Origin: Theropithecus gelada
Taxonomy: Eukaryota > Chordata > Mammalia > Primates > Cercopithecidae
Direction: 5' to 3'
Assembly: GCF_003255815.1 (NCBI RefSeq)
Contig: NC_037674.1
Coordinates: 17,691,615-17,755,614 of the forward strand
Length of the DNA stretch: 64,000 nt
Part shown: positions 38,676 through 52,200 of the stretch, in pieces
Layout: every line of letters begins with the position of its first letter
Position numbering within the stretch: position 1 is the first letter of the stretch
Translations under genes and position numbers: made by a program
Notes under the pieces: model-generated
The model's database searches: none
What the model was told of the DNA's origin: nothing
Seen by the model: the letters and a program-made list of their open reading frames with translations, nothing else

Positions 38676-41600
38676 AACCTACTTTAAGAGTTGGTTTTCT
38701 GAAAAAAAAAAATAAAATAAATAACAAAATAGATAGACTGCTAGCTAGACTAATAAAGAAGAAAAGAGAGAAGATCCAAATAAACATAATTAGAAATTAC
38801 AAAAGAGAAAATCTAGGAGAAATGGATAAATTCCTGGACACATATACCCTCCTAAGACTGAACCAAGAACAAATTGAATCCCTGAAAAGACCAATAACAA
38901 GCTCCAAAATTGAATCAGTAGTAAAAAACCTACCAACCAAAAATAGCCCAGGACCAGAGAGATTCACAGCCCAGTTCTACCAGATGTACAAAGGAGAGCT
39001 GATACCATTTCTACTGACACTATTTCAAAAAATTGAGGAGGAGGGACTCCTCCCTAACTCACTCTATGATGCCAGCATCATCCTGATGCCAAAACCTGGC
39101 AGACACACAAAAAAGAGAAAATTTCAAGCCAATATCCTTGATGAACATTGATGCAAAAATCCTCAAAAAAAATACTGGCAGACTGAATTCAGCAGCACAT
39201 CAGAAAGCTTATCCACCATGATCAAGAAGGCTTTATCATTGGAATGCAAGGTTGGTTTAACATACCCAAGTCAATGTGATTCATCACATAAACAGAACTG
39301 AAGACGAAAACCACATTATCATCTCAATAGATGCAGAAAAAGCTTTCAATAAAATTCAGCATTCCTTCTTGTTAAAAACTCTCAGCAAACTAGGTACTGA
39401 AGGAACATACCTCAAAATAAGAGCCATTATTTGACAAATCCACAGCCCACATCATACTAAATGGGCAAAAGCTGGAAGCATTCCCCTTGAAAACTGGCAC
39501 AATACAAGGATGCCCCCTCTCACCACTCCTATTCAAAATGGTATTGAAAGAAGTCCTGGCCAGAGCAGTCAGGCAAGAGAAAGAAATAAAGTGCATCCAG
39601 ATAGAAAGAGAGGAAGTCAAACTATTCCTATTTGCAGATGACATGACTCTATATCTAGAAAACCCCACAGTCTGAGCCCAAAACCTCCTTAAGCTAATAA
39701 ACAACTTCAGCAAAGTCTCAGGATACAAAATCAACATATAAAAATCATTAGCATTTCTATACACCAACAACAGTCAAGCCTAGAGCCAAATCAGGAACAT
39801 AGTCCCATTCACAGTTGCCACAAAAAGAAGAAAATACCTAGGAATACAGCTAACCAGCAAGGTGAAAGATCTCTACAATGAAAACTACAAAATGCTGCTC
39901 AAAGAAATCAGATATGACACAAACAAATGGAAAAACATTCCATGCTCATGGATAGGAAGAATCAATATTGTTGAAATGGCCATACTGCCCAAAGCAATTG
40001 ATAGATTCAGTGCTATTCCTGTCAAACTACCAATGACATTCTTCACAAAACTAGAAAAAAACTATTTTAAAATTCATATGGAACCAAAAAAAAAAAAAAA
40101 AAAAAAAAGCCTGAATAGCCAAGGCAATCCTAAGCAAAAAGAACAAAGCAGGAGGCAATATACTACCCAACCTCAAACTACTACAAGGCTGCAGTAACCA
40201 AAACAACATGATACTGGCACAAAAATAGGCGTATAGACCAATGGAAAAGAATAGAGAGCCCAGAAATAAGATTGCACACCTACAATCATCTGATCTTTGA
40301 CAAAGCTACAAAAACAAGCAATGGGGAAAGGACTCACTCTTCAGTAAGTGGTGCTGGGACAACTGGCAAGCCATATACAGAAGATTGAAACTGCACTCCT
40401 TTCATATACCATATACAAAATTAACTCAAGATGGATTAAAGACTTAAAAGTAAAACCCAAAACTATATAAAAACCCTGGAAGACAACCTAAGCATTACCA
40501 TTCTGGACATGGGAATAGGCAAAGATTTCATGATGAGGACACCAAAAACAATTGCAACAAAAGCAAAATTGACAAACAGGATCTAATTAAACTAAAGAGC
40601 TTCTGCAGAGCAAAAGAAACTATCAATAGAGTAAACAGACAATCTACAGAATGGGAGAAAATATTTACAAACTATGCATCTGACAAAGGTCTAATATCCA
40701 GCATCTATAAGGAACTTAAGCAAATTTACGAGAAAAAACAAACAGCCCCATTAAAAAGTGGGCAAAGAACATGAACAGACACTTTTCAAAAGAAGACATA
40801 CATGTGGCCAACAAGCATATGAAAAAAAGCTCAACATCACTGATCAATAGAAAAAAGCATATCAAAACCACAATGAAATACCACCTCACACCATTCAGAA
40901 TGGCTATTATTAAAAAGTGAAAAGGTAACAGATGCTGGCAAGGTTGCAGAGAAAGGAGAATGCTTATACACTGCTGGTAGGAGTGTAAAATAGTTCAACC
41001 ATTGTGGAAAGGAGTGTGGTGTTTCCTCAGATAATTAAGAACAGAACTACCATTTGACCCAGCAATCCCATTACTAGGTATATACCTAAAGGAATACAAA
41101 TCATTCTGTCATAAAGACACATGAGCGTGTCTGTTCACTGCAGCACTATTCACAATAGCAAAGACATGGAGTAAACTTAAATGCCTATCAGTGGTAAACT
41201 GGATAAAGAAAATGTGGTACATATACACCATGGACTACTATGCAGCCATAAAAAAGAATGGGCTATCTTGCCTGTGATCTAGTCTTTGATGTTTTTCTTT
41301 TTTATTAAATTTATTTATATATATGTGAATAAGATCATGCCCTTTGCAGGAACATAGGTGGAGTTGGAGGCCATTATCCTTAGCAAACTAATGCAGAAAC
41401 AGAAAACCAAATACCACATGTTCTCACTTAGGAGTGGGAGCTAAATGATTAGAACACATGGACACATAGAGGGGAACAACAGACACTGGGGCCTGCCTGA
41501 GAATAGAGGGTGGGAAGAGGAAGAGGATCAGGAAAAATAACTAATGGGTATTAGGCTTAACATCAGGGTGACAAAATGACAAAATAATCTGTTTACCGAC

Positions 41601-43219
41601 ATAACACACCTGTGCATGTACCCCTGAACTTAAATTTTTTAAAAAATGAGCAAAAGATTTCTGTAGACACTTTACAAAAGAGGATACATGAAGAGGCTGG
41701 GCATGATGGCTCAGGCCTCTAGTTTTAGCACTTTGGGAAGCCAAGGCAGGTGGATCACTTGAGGCTAGGAGTTCGAGACCATCCTGGCCAACGTGGTGAA
41801 ACCCCATCTCTGCTAAAAATACAAAATTTAGCCAGGCGTTATGGTGCACACTTGTAATCCCAGCTACTTGGGAGGCTGAGGCAGGAGACTCACTTGAACC
41901 CTGGGAGACAGAGGTTGCAGTGAGCAGAGATCACGGCACTGCACTCCAGCCTGGGCAAGTGAGAACATGACTCCATCTAAAAAAAACAAAAAACCCGTAT
42001 GTATTATATGCAAGTTATATCTTAAAGTTGATTTTTCAAAGGGTTCCTCCTCTATCCGACCTAAACTATACTTCAAAAATAAGTGCAATTTCAGAATATT
42101 TTCCTAGAATGCTTGTTTTGTAGATTTTAATAACTTTTCACATTAGAAAATTGATAATTTTCATTGTAGAAAATTAGAAGTTATTTATTTTAAGGCAAGA
42201 AATCGGTTTTCCTTTTCATTAAGTTGTCTTTTACAAATAAGGAATCTACATAGGAAATTGAACGCATGGGTTGATTTGTGATTTTAATACATTGTTGCTT
42301 GTGACCAAAGGTGCTGTGTGGACAGGCGACAACACAGCAGAATGGAGCTACCTGAAAATTTCTATCCCGATGTTACTCACTCTCAGCATTACTGGGATCT
42401 CTTTTTGTGGAGGTAAGATGAGTCCTTTGAGGCTTGAAGTGCAAGAAAATAAAAAGTGAGGGTGTTTTCGTCAAAGCTGATTACAAATCCCTTCTCATTA
42501 GCTGTTGTGGGCAGACATAAACGTGGGAAAGAGAAACTGTGAGAAAGTGAAGAGGAGCGGATTAGAGGGGAGAGTGAAAGGCTTGCCTCAGAGCTATTTC
42601 TGTCTGGTCTGTGTTGAGGACATGAAATCAAGTTGTCGGAAAGGGAGCCAGAGCCATCTTCTTATCACTTCCTTCCTGGACAGTCTTGATAACTAAGTTT
42701 CTCTTCCTGACAGCTGTCTTTTCTTCTTGAAAGTGAGAAAAATAGAACTACAAGGAATTTAGAAAATCAGAAAGCCTTACAGAAATTCTTTTTACTCAGC
42801 AGATTTAAAATTCTGTGGCATATTTTAACTGTACTAAAACAAAAGATATGCTCTTGAGAAAGATAAACTTAGTTAAAATAAGATTTTCCGATGCACTGGC
42901 TTCCCTGCATCCTAAGAATTCTCTGTAGATGAGAGATCTCAATATGGAAGGGGCTCAAGATGGCTGCAGTTCCAGCTGCTCCTTGTTTCCTGTAGGAGTA
43001 GAAGCAAATTATTATCATTCTTTTGATGCATGTGTTTTTATTTCATTGGTCTATGTACAACACAAGGAATATATATGCTGCTCAGTGGCCCAGCATGGGA
43101 TTCTATTCTGATAATCACAACCTCGACTTCTGATTATCTGCTTCTCTTCAGTTCTTTCTGTTTTTATCTTAGTTCAGCTGTTGCTTCCAAAGGAAATCAG
43201 TTGCCAACCACCCCCCTCC

Positions 43220-43262
<43 letters not shown>

Positions 43263-46200
43263 ACAGAGTTATTTAATCAGGCAGACATTTTTCAGTGTCT
43301 GGGTTTTGGGGAACATACAGGAATATTGATCTTGAAATAAAGCTTCTGACCTTTTGACAAGAAAGTAATATTCTAAGAACCCATTGTCAGATCCCCAAAC
43401 AGACTGAATTATGTAGTAAGGGTCACCTGTTTGAGGCCACGGCTTTATCCTGTCCTTTGGAGTGCATATACTCTGCTTTTCTCCTGTTGGTCTTCAAGAC
43501 CTTAATTTCCCTGTGTGCATGATTTATTCAAAGCTTGGTTGCCTCACTTGGCCTTCTTTTGCTTCCAGCTGACATAGGCGGGTTCATTGGGAATCCAGAG
43601 ACAGAGCTGCTAGTGCGTTGGTACCAGGCCGGAGCCTACCAGCCCTTCTTCCGTGGCCATGCCACCATGAACGCCAAGCGACGGGAGCCCTGGCTCTTTG
43701 GGAAGGAACACACCCAGCTCATCCGAGAAGCCATCAGAGAGCGCTATGGCCTCTTGCCATATTGGTATTCTCTGTTCTACCATGCACACGTGGCTTCCCA
43801 ACCTGTCATGAGGTAAAAAGCTTCCTCCATTCAGGGACTCCAGCAACCAGTCTGTAATAGAAGATCTCAAGTCGTTAAAGAATGCAGTAATTATAGTGAT
43901 TTCAAGAGAAAGGTGAAGAAATGCTACATACTTAATCAAATTTCAATAAGCTTATTGAGCAGCAGCAGTGAACAGGGTGCTGGCTGTTGGGGACACAGAA
44001 GATAAAAACTAGGTCTCCTGCTTTTTGATTAAAATGTGAATATTTGATAGGAGACAGAATAGAGATATTTCAGAGAAAATGGAAGTGGCTTTGTAGTAAC
44101 ATTCATTCAGTATTTAACCTATAAGTATCTTCTCATGAAGAATAACTTATTTTGCTAGTCTTAGGCTTGAATCATATGAAAAAGAGTCTGGGCTCTTTGG
44201 CATGTTCCCATTTCCTTTGAATAGTTATAAAACTGAAAATAGGCGAGGCGTGGTGGCTCACACCTGTAATCCCAGCACTTTAGGAGGCCAAGGTAGGAGG
44301 ATTACCTGAGGTCAGGAGTTCGAGACCAGCCTGACCAACATGGTGAAACCCTGTCTCTAAAAATACAAAAATTGGGCCAGGCGCAGTGACTCAAGCCTGT
44401 AATCCCAGCACTTTAGGAGACTGAGACGGGCAGCTCACGAGGTCAGGAGCTCGAGACCATCCTGGCTAACATGGTGAAACCCTGTCTCTACTAAAAAAAA
44501 ATTACAAAAAACTAGCCGGGCGAGGTGGCAGGCGCCTGTAGTCCCAGCTATTCGGGAGGCTGAGGCAGGAGAATGGTGTAAACCCGGGAGGCGGAGCTTG
44601 CAGTGAGCTGAGATCCGGCCACTGCACTCCAGCCTGGGCGACAGAGCGAGACTCCATCTCAAAAAAAAAAGAAAAAAAAATGCAAAAATTGGCCAGGCGT
44701 GGTGGTGTGTGCCTGTAATCCCAGCTACTTGGGAGGCCGAGGCAGGAGAATCGGTTGAACCCAAGAGGCAGAGACTGCAGTGAGCCAGGATAGCACCACT
44801 GCATTCCAGCCTGGGCAACAGAGCAAGATCCATCTCAAAAAAAAAAAAAAACCACTAAAAATATAAGTGATTGATTGCAATAAGATGTCTATAATGGTAA
44901 AACAATACTTTTTTTCTTTCCCCAGGCCTCTGTGGGTGGAGTTCCCAGATGAACTAAAGACTTTTGATATGGAAGATGAATACATGCTGGGTGAGCATTT
45001 CTGGGTTTTTTTGTTGTTGTTTTTTTGTTTTTTTTGAGACAGAGTCTCACTCTGTCACCCAGGCTAGAGTGCAGTGGTGCAATCTCAGCTCACTGCAACC
45101 TCCACCTCCCGGTTGCAAGCAATTCTCTGCCTCAGCCTCCTGAGCAGCTGAGATTACAGGTGCCTGCCACCATGCCTGGCTAATTTTTGTATTTTTAGTA
45201 GAGACAGGGTTTCATCATCTTGGCTGGGTGGTCTTAAACTCCTGACCTCATGATCCACCTACTTTGGCCTCCCAAAGTGTTGGGATTACAGGCGTGAGCC
45301 ACTGTGCCTGGCCAAGCATTTATTGGTTAATTATAGTCATTTTAAAAAGTGTAATTATGTTTTTATTATATTTTCTAATATAAGAGCCCTAAAAAAAAAT
45401 CCTAATTCCAAGAAAGCCAAAAAATAAAAATAAAGGAAATTCCTTCACCAAGATTTCTAATGCATTATTAGTAGGATCATACCTCCATTCTGTTGTGATG
45501 TAGCATTTCTCATAAATTGTTCTTGCTGACTTATTTGGTGGATGTCTTTTAGGATTCTTGTTCTGGGTTCACTCTTCTAATCCTGTGAGATCACTTTAGG
45601 GAAGGGAAGTAGAAAAAAACAGCCCGGGTGGTGATAGGAAAGAACCAGAAGAGCTTATTTCATATGCAATAATAGGATTTTTTTTGGTTGACCTCTTCTT
45701 TAAGAAAGATTAACTATCAAATCCAGAACATAGAATTTTATCAGCTTAGTAACAGGGCTCAAGAAGCCAGGCTAAATATACTGTTCCCCAAAGGGTGAAT
45801 CTCATTTCTGGGTTCTTTTTTTTTTTTGAGATGGAGCCTCACTCTGTTACCCAGGCTGGAGTGCAGTAGTGTAATCTCAACTCACTGCAACCTCTGCCTC
45901 CCGGGCTCAAGCAATCCTCCCACCTCAGCCTGCTGAGTAGGTGGGACCACAGGCATGCACCACTATGTCTGGCTAATTTTTTTCTATTTTTAGTAGAGAT
46001 GGGGTTTCGTCTTGCTGCCCAGGCTGATCTCGAACTCCTGACCTCAGGTGATCCAGCCACCTTGGCCTTCCAAAGTGTTGGAATTACAGGCGTGAGCCAC
46101 CACGGCCAGCCCCATTTCTGAGTTATTTAAGTCTCCACTCATCATTAGGTCTCAGTTTAATCGTCACTGCCTTGGAGACACTTCCTTGACCACTTCTTGT

Positions 46201-49200
46201 TTCCTTATACCTAATTCTACCTAGTAAAAATCAGCCCCTCTTATTATGTAACTTTCATTCCATTTTGTAATTTTGCCTCTTTTGGTATTTGTCTTAATTC
46301 TAATTCATTTGTAATTATTTTTTACTATTTGTTTTCACTAACTGTAAACTTCACAAGGTCAGGAGCCACGCTTGTCTTATCGGCCACTACATCCCAGAGC
46401 CTCGCATGGTGCCCAGCATGCAGTAGGCACTCAAAAGAACTATTTATTGAATAAAAGAACAAATTAGTAAGTGGGTAAATTTTACATATGTGTTGTACCA
46501 AGGTCAAAGCAAATTTAATAATCCAGATTGCCTTTAAGAAAACCAGAGGCCAGGCATGGTGGCTCATGCCTGTAATCCCAACACTGCAGGAGGCCGAGTG
46601 TGAGATCGCTTAAATTGAGGAGTTTGAGATTAGCATTAGCCTGGGCAATATAGCAAGACCCTGTCTCTACAAAAAATTTAAAAATTAGCTGGGCACGGTG
46701 GGTGTGTACCTGTAGTCCTGTCTACTCAGAGGCTGAGGCTGGAGGATTACATGAGCATAGGAGTTAAAGGTTGCAATAAGCTGTGATTACACTGCTGCAC
46801 TCCTGCTTGGGGAACAGAGTGAGACCCCATCTCCTGTCTCTAAAAAAAAAAAGAAAGAAAAAGAAAACTACAGCCTCTCTGATGATAACCGTCCAAGCAA
46901 GAGGTGCTGAGCATCCACGCTGACCACACTTCTGGATAATAGTTGTGGGCTTCCCATCATCAGTGTCACTCACAGCAAATGGTGAAGCACTTGGAAAGGA
47001 GCAATGGTGCTTTGACTACTGACACACTAGCATTTAGACAAAAAATGAGACCGATGGACTGTGTCAGAGTCCCTTTCTATAATCGCAGTATACCCAAAGT
47101 GCATTAATGACAAGTGATGACCTTTTTGAGCTCACCTCTTTGAGCACCTGTCCTCTTTCTATCAGTGCATCTCTCTGACAAATCACTGGTTCAACTCTCC
47201 GAAGTTCACAGTTGGGAGGTCTGTAACCCCATGATAGCTAGCACTCAATTAAAGAGAAAGGAGATTTTTAGACCTCTTATAATGATACTCAACTTTATTT
47301 CCTCTTAGGGAGTGCATTATTGGTTCATCCAGTCACAGAACCAAAAGCCACCACAGTTGATGTGTTTCTTCCAGGATCAAATGAGGTAAGAGTAATAACA
47401 AACAGCCACAAATCTGATACGTCTCGTATCTCTCATCCCTTCTTTTCTTTTAGGAAAGAGATTTCTTCTTCATGTGTTTGTGAACATACCCCAAATGACT
47501 ATAGAAATTAATGATTATAGTAAGTCATGACCACAGTCCTCAGAGGTCAAAACACTTAGCGGAGGAGAGAAGGGAGAAAGCTGAATTGGTGAGGATTCCG
47601 AGGAGGATCAGAGTGATTTTTAATCTTCACACTTTGACTAGTAAAAGTGAGTCCTGATAAACACACCGAGACTTGGGGTAGGAAGAAATCTTCAGCAAAC
47701 TCTGGGGGAAAGCAAGTATGAAGTGACTTTGCTCTTTGGTCTAGCTCTATCTGAAACCTGAGTTTTGGGTACCAAAAGCTGGTCTCAATACACTCACCGA
47801 AGTGGGCAAAAAGTAACAGTAGTGACTCCTCTCCCAGATTCCTCTGCTCTTTTATTATTGTCACTAATTACTGTCCCAGGTATAAAATATCATCCTGGAC
47901 CTGCTGCAGCCCAGGGCACTGAACCCACGCAGGGCACAGGGGAGAGGAGGGAATACCGTTGGTCTGCAGGCGGAGAGCCATGGGTAATAAGAGCAGCCTC
48001 TAGAGACAGGCCACAGATAAATCCAGAGGGGCCAGGAGAAGAACTGGAGCAAAACTCAGGGCACCACACTAAGGGAAGAGGGTGTGGAAGGGAGAGTAGG
48101 AAGGAGACAGACCCTACAGAGCGTCCTTGAGCACTGGAGCATGCCACAGGGTTCAGCAGGCAGGGAAAGAGCCACGCAGGTATGGAGCTGATATGGGACT
48201 GCCAGGCCACATAGTCATGGACTGTAAAGGCAAGTGGCAAGGTAGCTGAGCCAGGCCACACTTGCTGCTCAGTGCTGTTAGGCTCTGGGCTGGCAACCCC
48301 ATGAAACCACATCTAGTGCCGTCCTCTCCCTCAATCTAGCTTTACGTGTGTGGTTGTTCTTTTAGTTTCTTAAGGCTTCTATAACAAGTAACTACAAACC
48401 TAGTGGCTTAAAACAACGAAACTTTATTCTCTCACAGTTCTGGAGGCTTGAAATCTGAAATCAAGGTGTTGTCAGGGTCGGTTTCTTCTGGAGGCTCTGA
48501 GGGAGAATCTGTTCATGCCTCCCTCCTGGCTTCTGGAGGTTGCCAGCAACCCTGGCCTTCCTTGGTTTGTAGCCACATCACTTCCTTGGTTTGTAGCCAC
48601 ATCTCGCCTATCTTCATGTTGCCTTTTCCTCCGTGTGTCTCTGTCTGTCTCTTATAAGGACACTTGTGGTCACATTGAAGGCCCACCTGGATAATCTGGG
48701 ATAACCTCCTTGTCTCGGGATCTTTAACTTAATCAAACCTGTGACCATAGAAGGTAATATTCATTCCTTCCAGGGATTGTGACTTGAATACATCTTTTTG
48801 AGGGGGGACCGTTCCACCTACTATGCTTGTCATTATTGACAGAACAATAACCAGGCTTCTCTCCAGAATGTTCATGAACTATGGTCTGTCCTCTTGGTTT
48901 CTCCAGTTATTTGGAGTTCTGAAGATGAGGGCTCTTTACTAAGGTTCCCCTGCCAAGTAGAAACCTGAGGAAAAGGTTAAATGCAACAACTGCTGAATAA
49001 ATGCCCTACCAGATACTTCTGCTGAGAGTTTCTCAAGTTGATTCCAGCAAAGTGGTGGGTTCCCATTAAGAGGAACTGGCTCCCTTTCTGACTTAGTCAC
49101 AGAGTTTTACTCATAATCTATCATCATTCCAAACACGTTGTTGTGAGTGTGTATTATGTTCCTTCAGCACTATTTCCTGGACTGTTGTGTGATTGTTTCT

Positions 49201-52200
49201 CTGCTTCACAAACCTGCCATATAAAGGATGTGGTAATCCCAGGAGGTGAACTTGCAAAATAGACTCCAGGGCTGCCAGGAAGCGTTCTGAGCTAGAAGAA
49301 AGAAAAAGGTGTTTGTTTTCATTGTGCTTCTGATGATATCTTAAGAATTTATCCCATCAAATTACTTATTTGAGACCTTATTGGTACTTCAGCAACTAAA
49401 CCCCCTTGATAGATAAGAACCTTATCCTTGAATTATGCTTTGTTTAAAAAAAAAAAAAAAAAGATACTATAGTAGTAATTCAAGTTTCCATTTGTTTTCC
49501 TCCCAGGAAGGAGGAGGAAGCATTTCCTTATGCTTCCTTTTCTCCTGCCTCTTTTGTAATTTATTTGCCTGCAATGTGTTTGTCTTCTTTGCTGTTCTTT
49601 TTCTTTTCTCCGTCACCTCTTTCACTACTAGAAGCATTCAGTTTTTATAAGCCAAGTGGACTATAAGATCCATGAGGACAGGAACTATGCCTTTTCTGTT
49701 CAGTCATATATACTCAGCACCTGGCACAGTCCTGGGCACATGGTAGATTGTTCAATAGGTAGCTTTTGGATGAATAGAAAACAAATGGCCTTTTAGTTAA
49801 ATTAATCAGCCATAGTCCTCTGGGATCTTCTTAAAAGCACATGTTCTTCCTAACTTCTACCCAATATATTTTTAAAGTTATACTTATTTTAACTTTCTGT
49901 CTATTTGAAATCCAGGTAAGTGGATATTTTGCTGAATAATGAAATGGTGAACAGAATTGCTCATGTACTTTTTTTTCACTGGACTCCATTACTTTCTAGG
50001 TCTGGTATGACTATAAGACATTTGCTCATTGGGAAGGAGGGTGTACTGTAAAGATCCCAGTAGCCTTGGACACTGTAAGTTATTTTCAGACTACTATTTT
50101 TACCTATCGTGCTCTATTGGTCGGCTAGGGCTGCCATGACAAAATACCATAGACTGGGTGGTTTTACACAACAGAAACTTATTTTCTTGAAGTTTTGGAG
50201 GCTGGAAGTCCCAGATCAAGGCGCTAGCTGATTCTGTTCCTGGTGAGGGACCTTTTCCTGGCCTGTAGACTGCTACCTTCTTGCTGTGCCTACATATGGC
50301 AGAGAGAGATAAACAGAGGGTGCTGTCTCAGTTCTCTTCTTACAAGGATACTGTTCCTATCGTTTCAGGACCCCATCCTTATAACCACATTTTTAACTTT
50401 AGTTAACTCCGTAAAGGCCCAATGTCCAAATATCTTGGGCTTAGGGATTCAGCATATGAATTTGGGGGAGATACAAACATTCAGTCCATAATAGGTTCCT
50501 CTCTAAAAAGAACCAAGGATGTTAGTGTTTTACACAATAGCACATACGCATAGAGACAGAAGGTAGGTCCGGGGGTGCCTAGTGCTGGGGCAGAGGAGGG
50601 TTGAGGAGTCATGAGGAATTACTGTTAACTGGTTCAGGGTTTCTTTTTGGGGTGATGAAAATGCTTTAAAATTGATTGTAGTGATGGTTGCCTGACTCTT
50701 AATATGCTGAAAACTGTTTAATTGTACACTTTAAATTGGTGAGTTGTATGGCATGTGAATTCTATCAAAGCTGTAAAACGTGAGAAAAAAAAGAGTTAAG
50801 AATCACATCTACTCAGATTTCACAGATTGAGACGTCAGAGACAAACATAGCTCTTCCCCGTATGTTTACATTTGTGTGTCTAAGAAGAACAAAAACACTG
50901 AAAACAGAGAAAACACGGTAGTCACTATCCGTGCTGTCTGGAATGTCATTCTGCAGGACTAAGGCAAAAAACAGGAACTTTCAGTTGTAATCCTGGGCCC
51001 AGGGGAAGACATCAGTTATGATGTTAAAATCAAAGTGGTCCATCCAGGCTATCTTGAGTTTCTAAAGGGAACTTTCTTTCTACACTTGAATTGCAACCAC
51101 TGCCACACTACCACAGCCCTAAGTAGTGTAAAGATTGATAAGTAAATACTGATATTATTTTGTAAACCATCAGCAGAAATATGAACCCCATTATTTAAAA
51201 AAATAGTTTCAGATGTCAACTTTCAGATCTAGAAGAGAACTTAACAATCATCTACTCTAATCCCTCACACAGGTAAAAAACCCTGAGATTCAGAGAAGTT
51301 ACATTATTTGTCCAGGAACACAGCAGACTTGTGGCAGAACTGAAACAAGCCCCCAGGTGCATTCCCTTGGGCTGGACTCCCGTTCTAGAACCCATTTCAC
51401 TCTAACTTATGGCCTTGTTCTTTGAAAAAAAAAGAAGAAGAGAGAGATTGGCCAATGAGGGAGGGGCATGTGTGGGGAGATGGAAATGCTTTACTTCTCG
51501 CTGCCAAGGCAAGTTAAGTAGAGGTAGGACATCTGAACTACTGGGTCCTCAGCCTCAACTTCACGTATGTTCTTGTACTCTCCTGCGTGCTCATTCTTGA
51601 GTCAGAGCAAAGCAGAAGCCCTCCTGTGACACAGGCAGCTTCCTTACAGGAGGCAGGAGACCTACCCAGGCAGTGCTGCCTGGAGTGCCATTCCAGAAGA
51701 CTCATAGGTATGGGCCTGTTGTTAGGGTCTCTTAAAGTACCCTTGGTGGTCTCTAATGTAACAGCAGCAGTTTCACAGATTTACCTTCAGAATTGAGTCA
51801 GTCATCCAGGTGATCCATAGAAACAGGGAGCAAGAGGGGACAGGCTGCAGTGAGTGAGGACAAAAGTCATCTGCCCAAACCAAGAAACCACCATCGGTTA
51901 TACACACACATACACAGACTTCTGGGCCCACTCACACAGACAGAAAACTTCAGTCGTTAGCAGGGCTCTAGAAATAAGCATGTATATACTACACTGATAG
52001 GAAAATTTAAAATACAAAATAGGAAAGGCCACTTATAGGATGGGCAGAAAAGAATTCATCACTTAAGAGGAAAAAACAGCAAAGACAGATATAGATAACA
52101 AACCAATGAAGGGCGGGAAGTTTCCCTAATAATTAAAAAATGGACCATTCTTCAGCATTAGAGCTCTTTTCCTTTCAATGCCAGGACCCCCATATTTGCC

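Noticed and set aside
38600..39151. 183-codon open frame starting with a poly-Lys run
   Set aside because: It is an Alu tail read into L1 ORF2; an artefact of adjacent repeats.
43618..43939. Open frames overlapping GANC exon W12 in other frames
   Set aside because: Shadows of the real exon.
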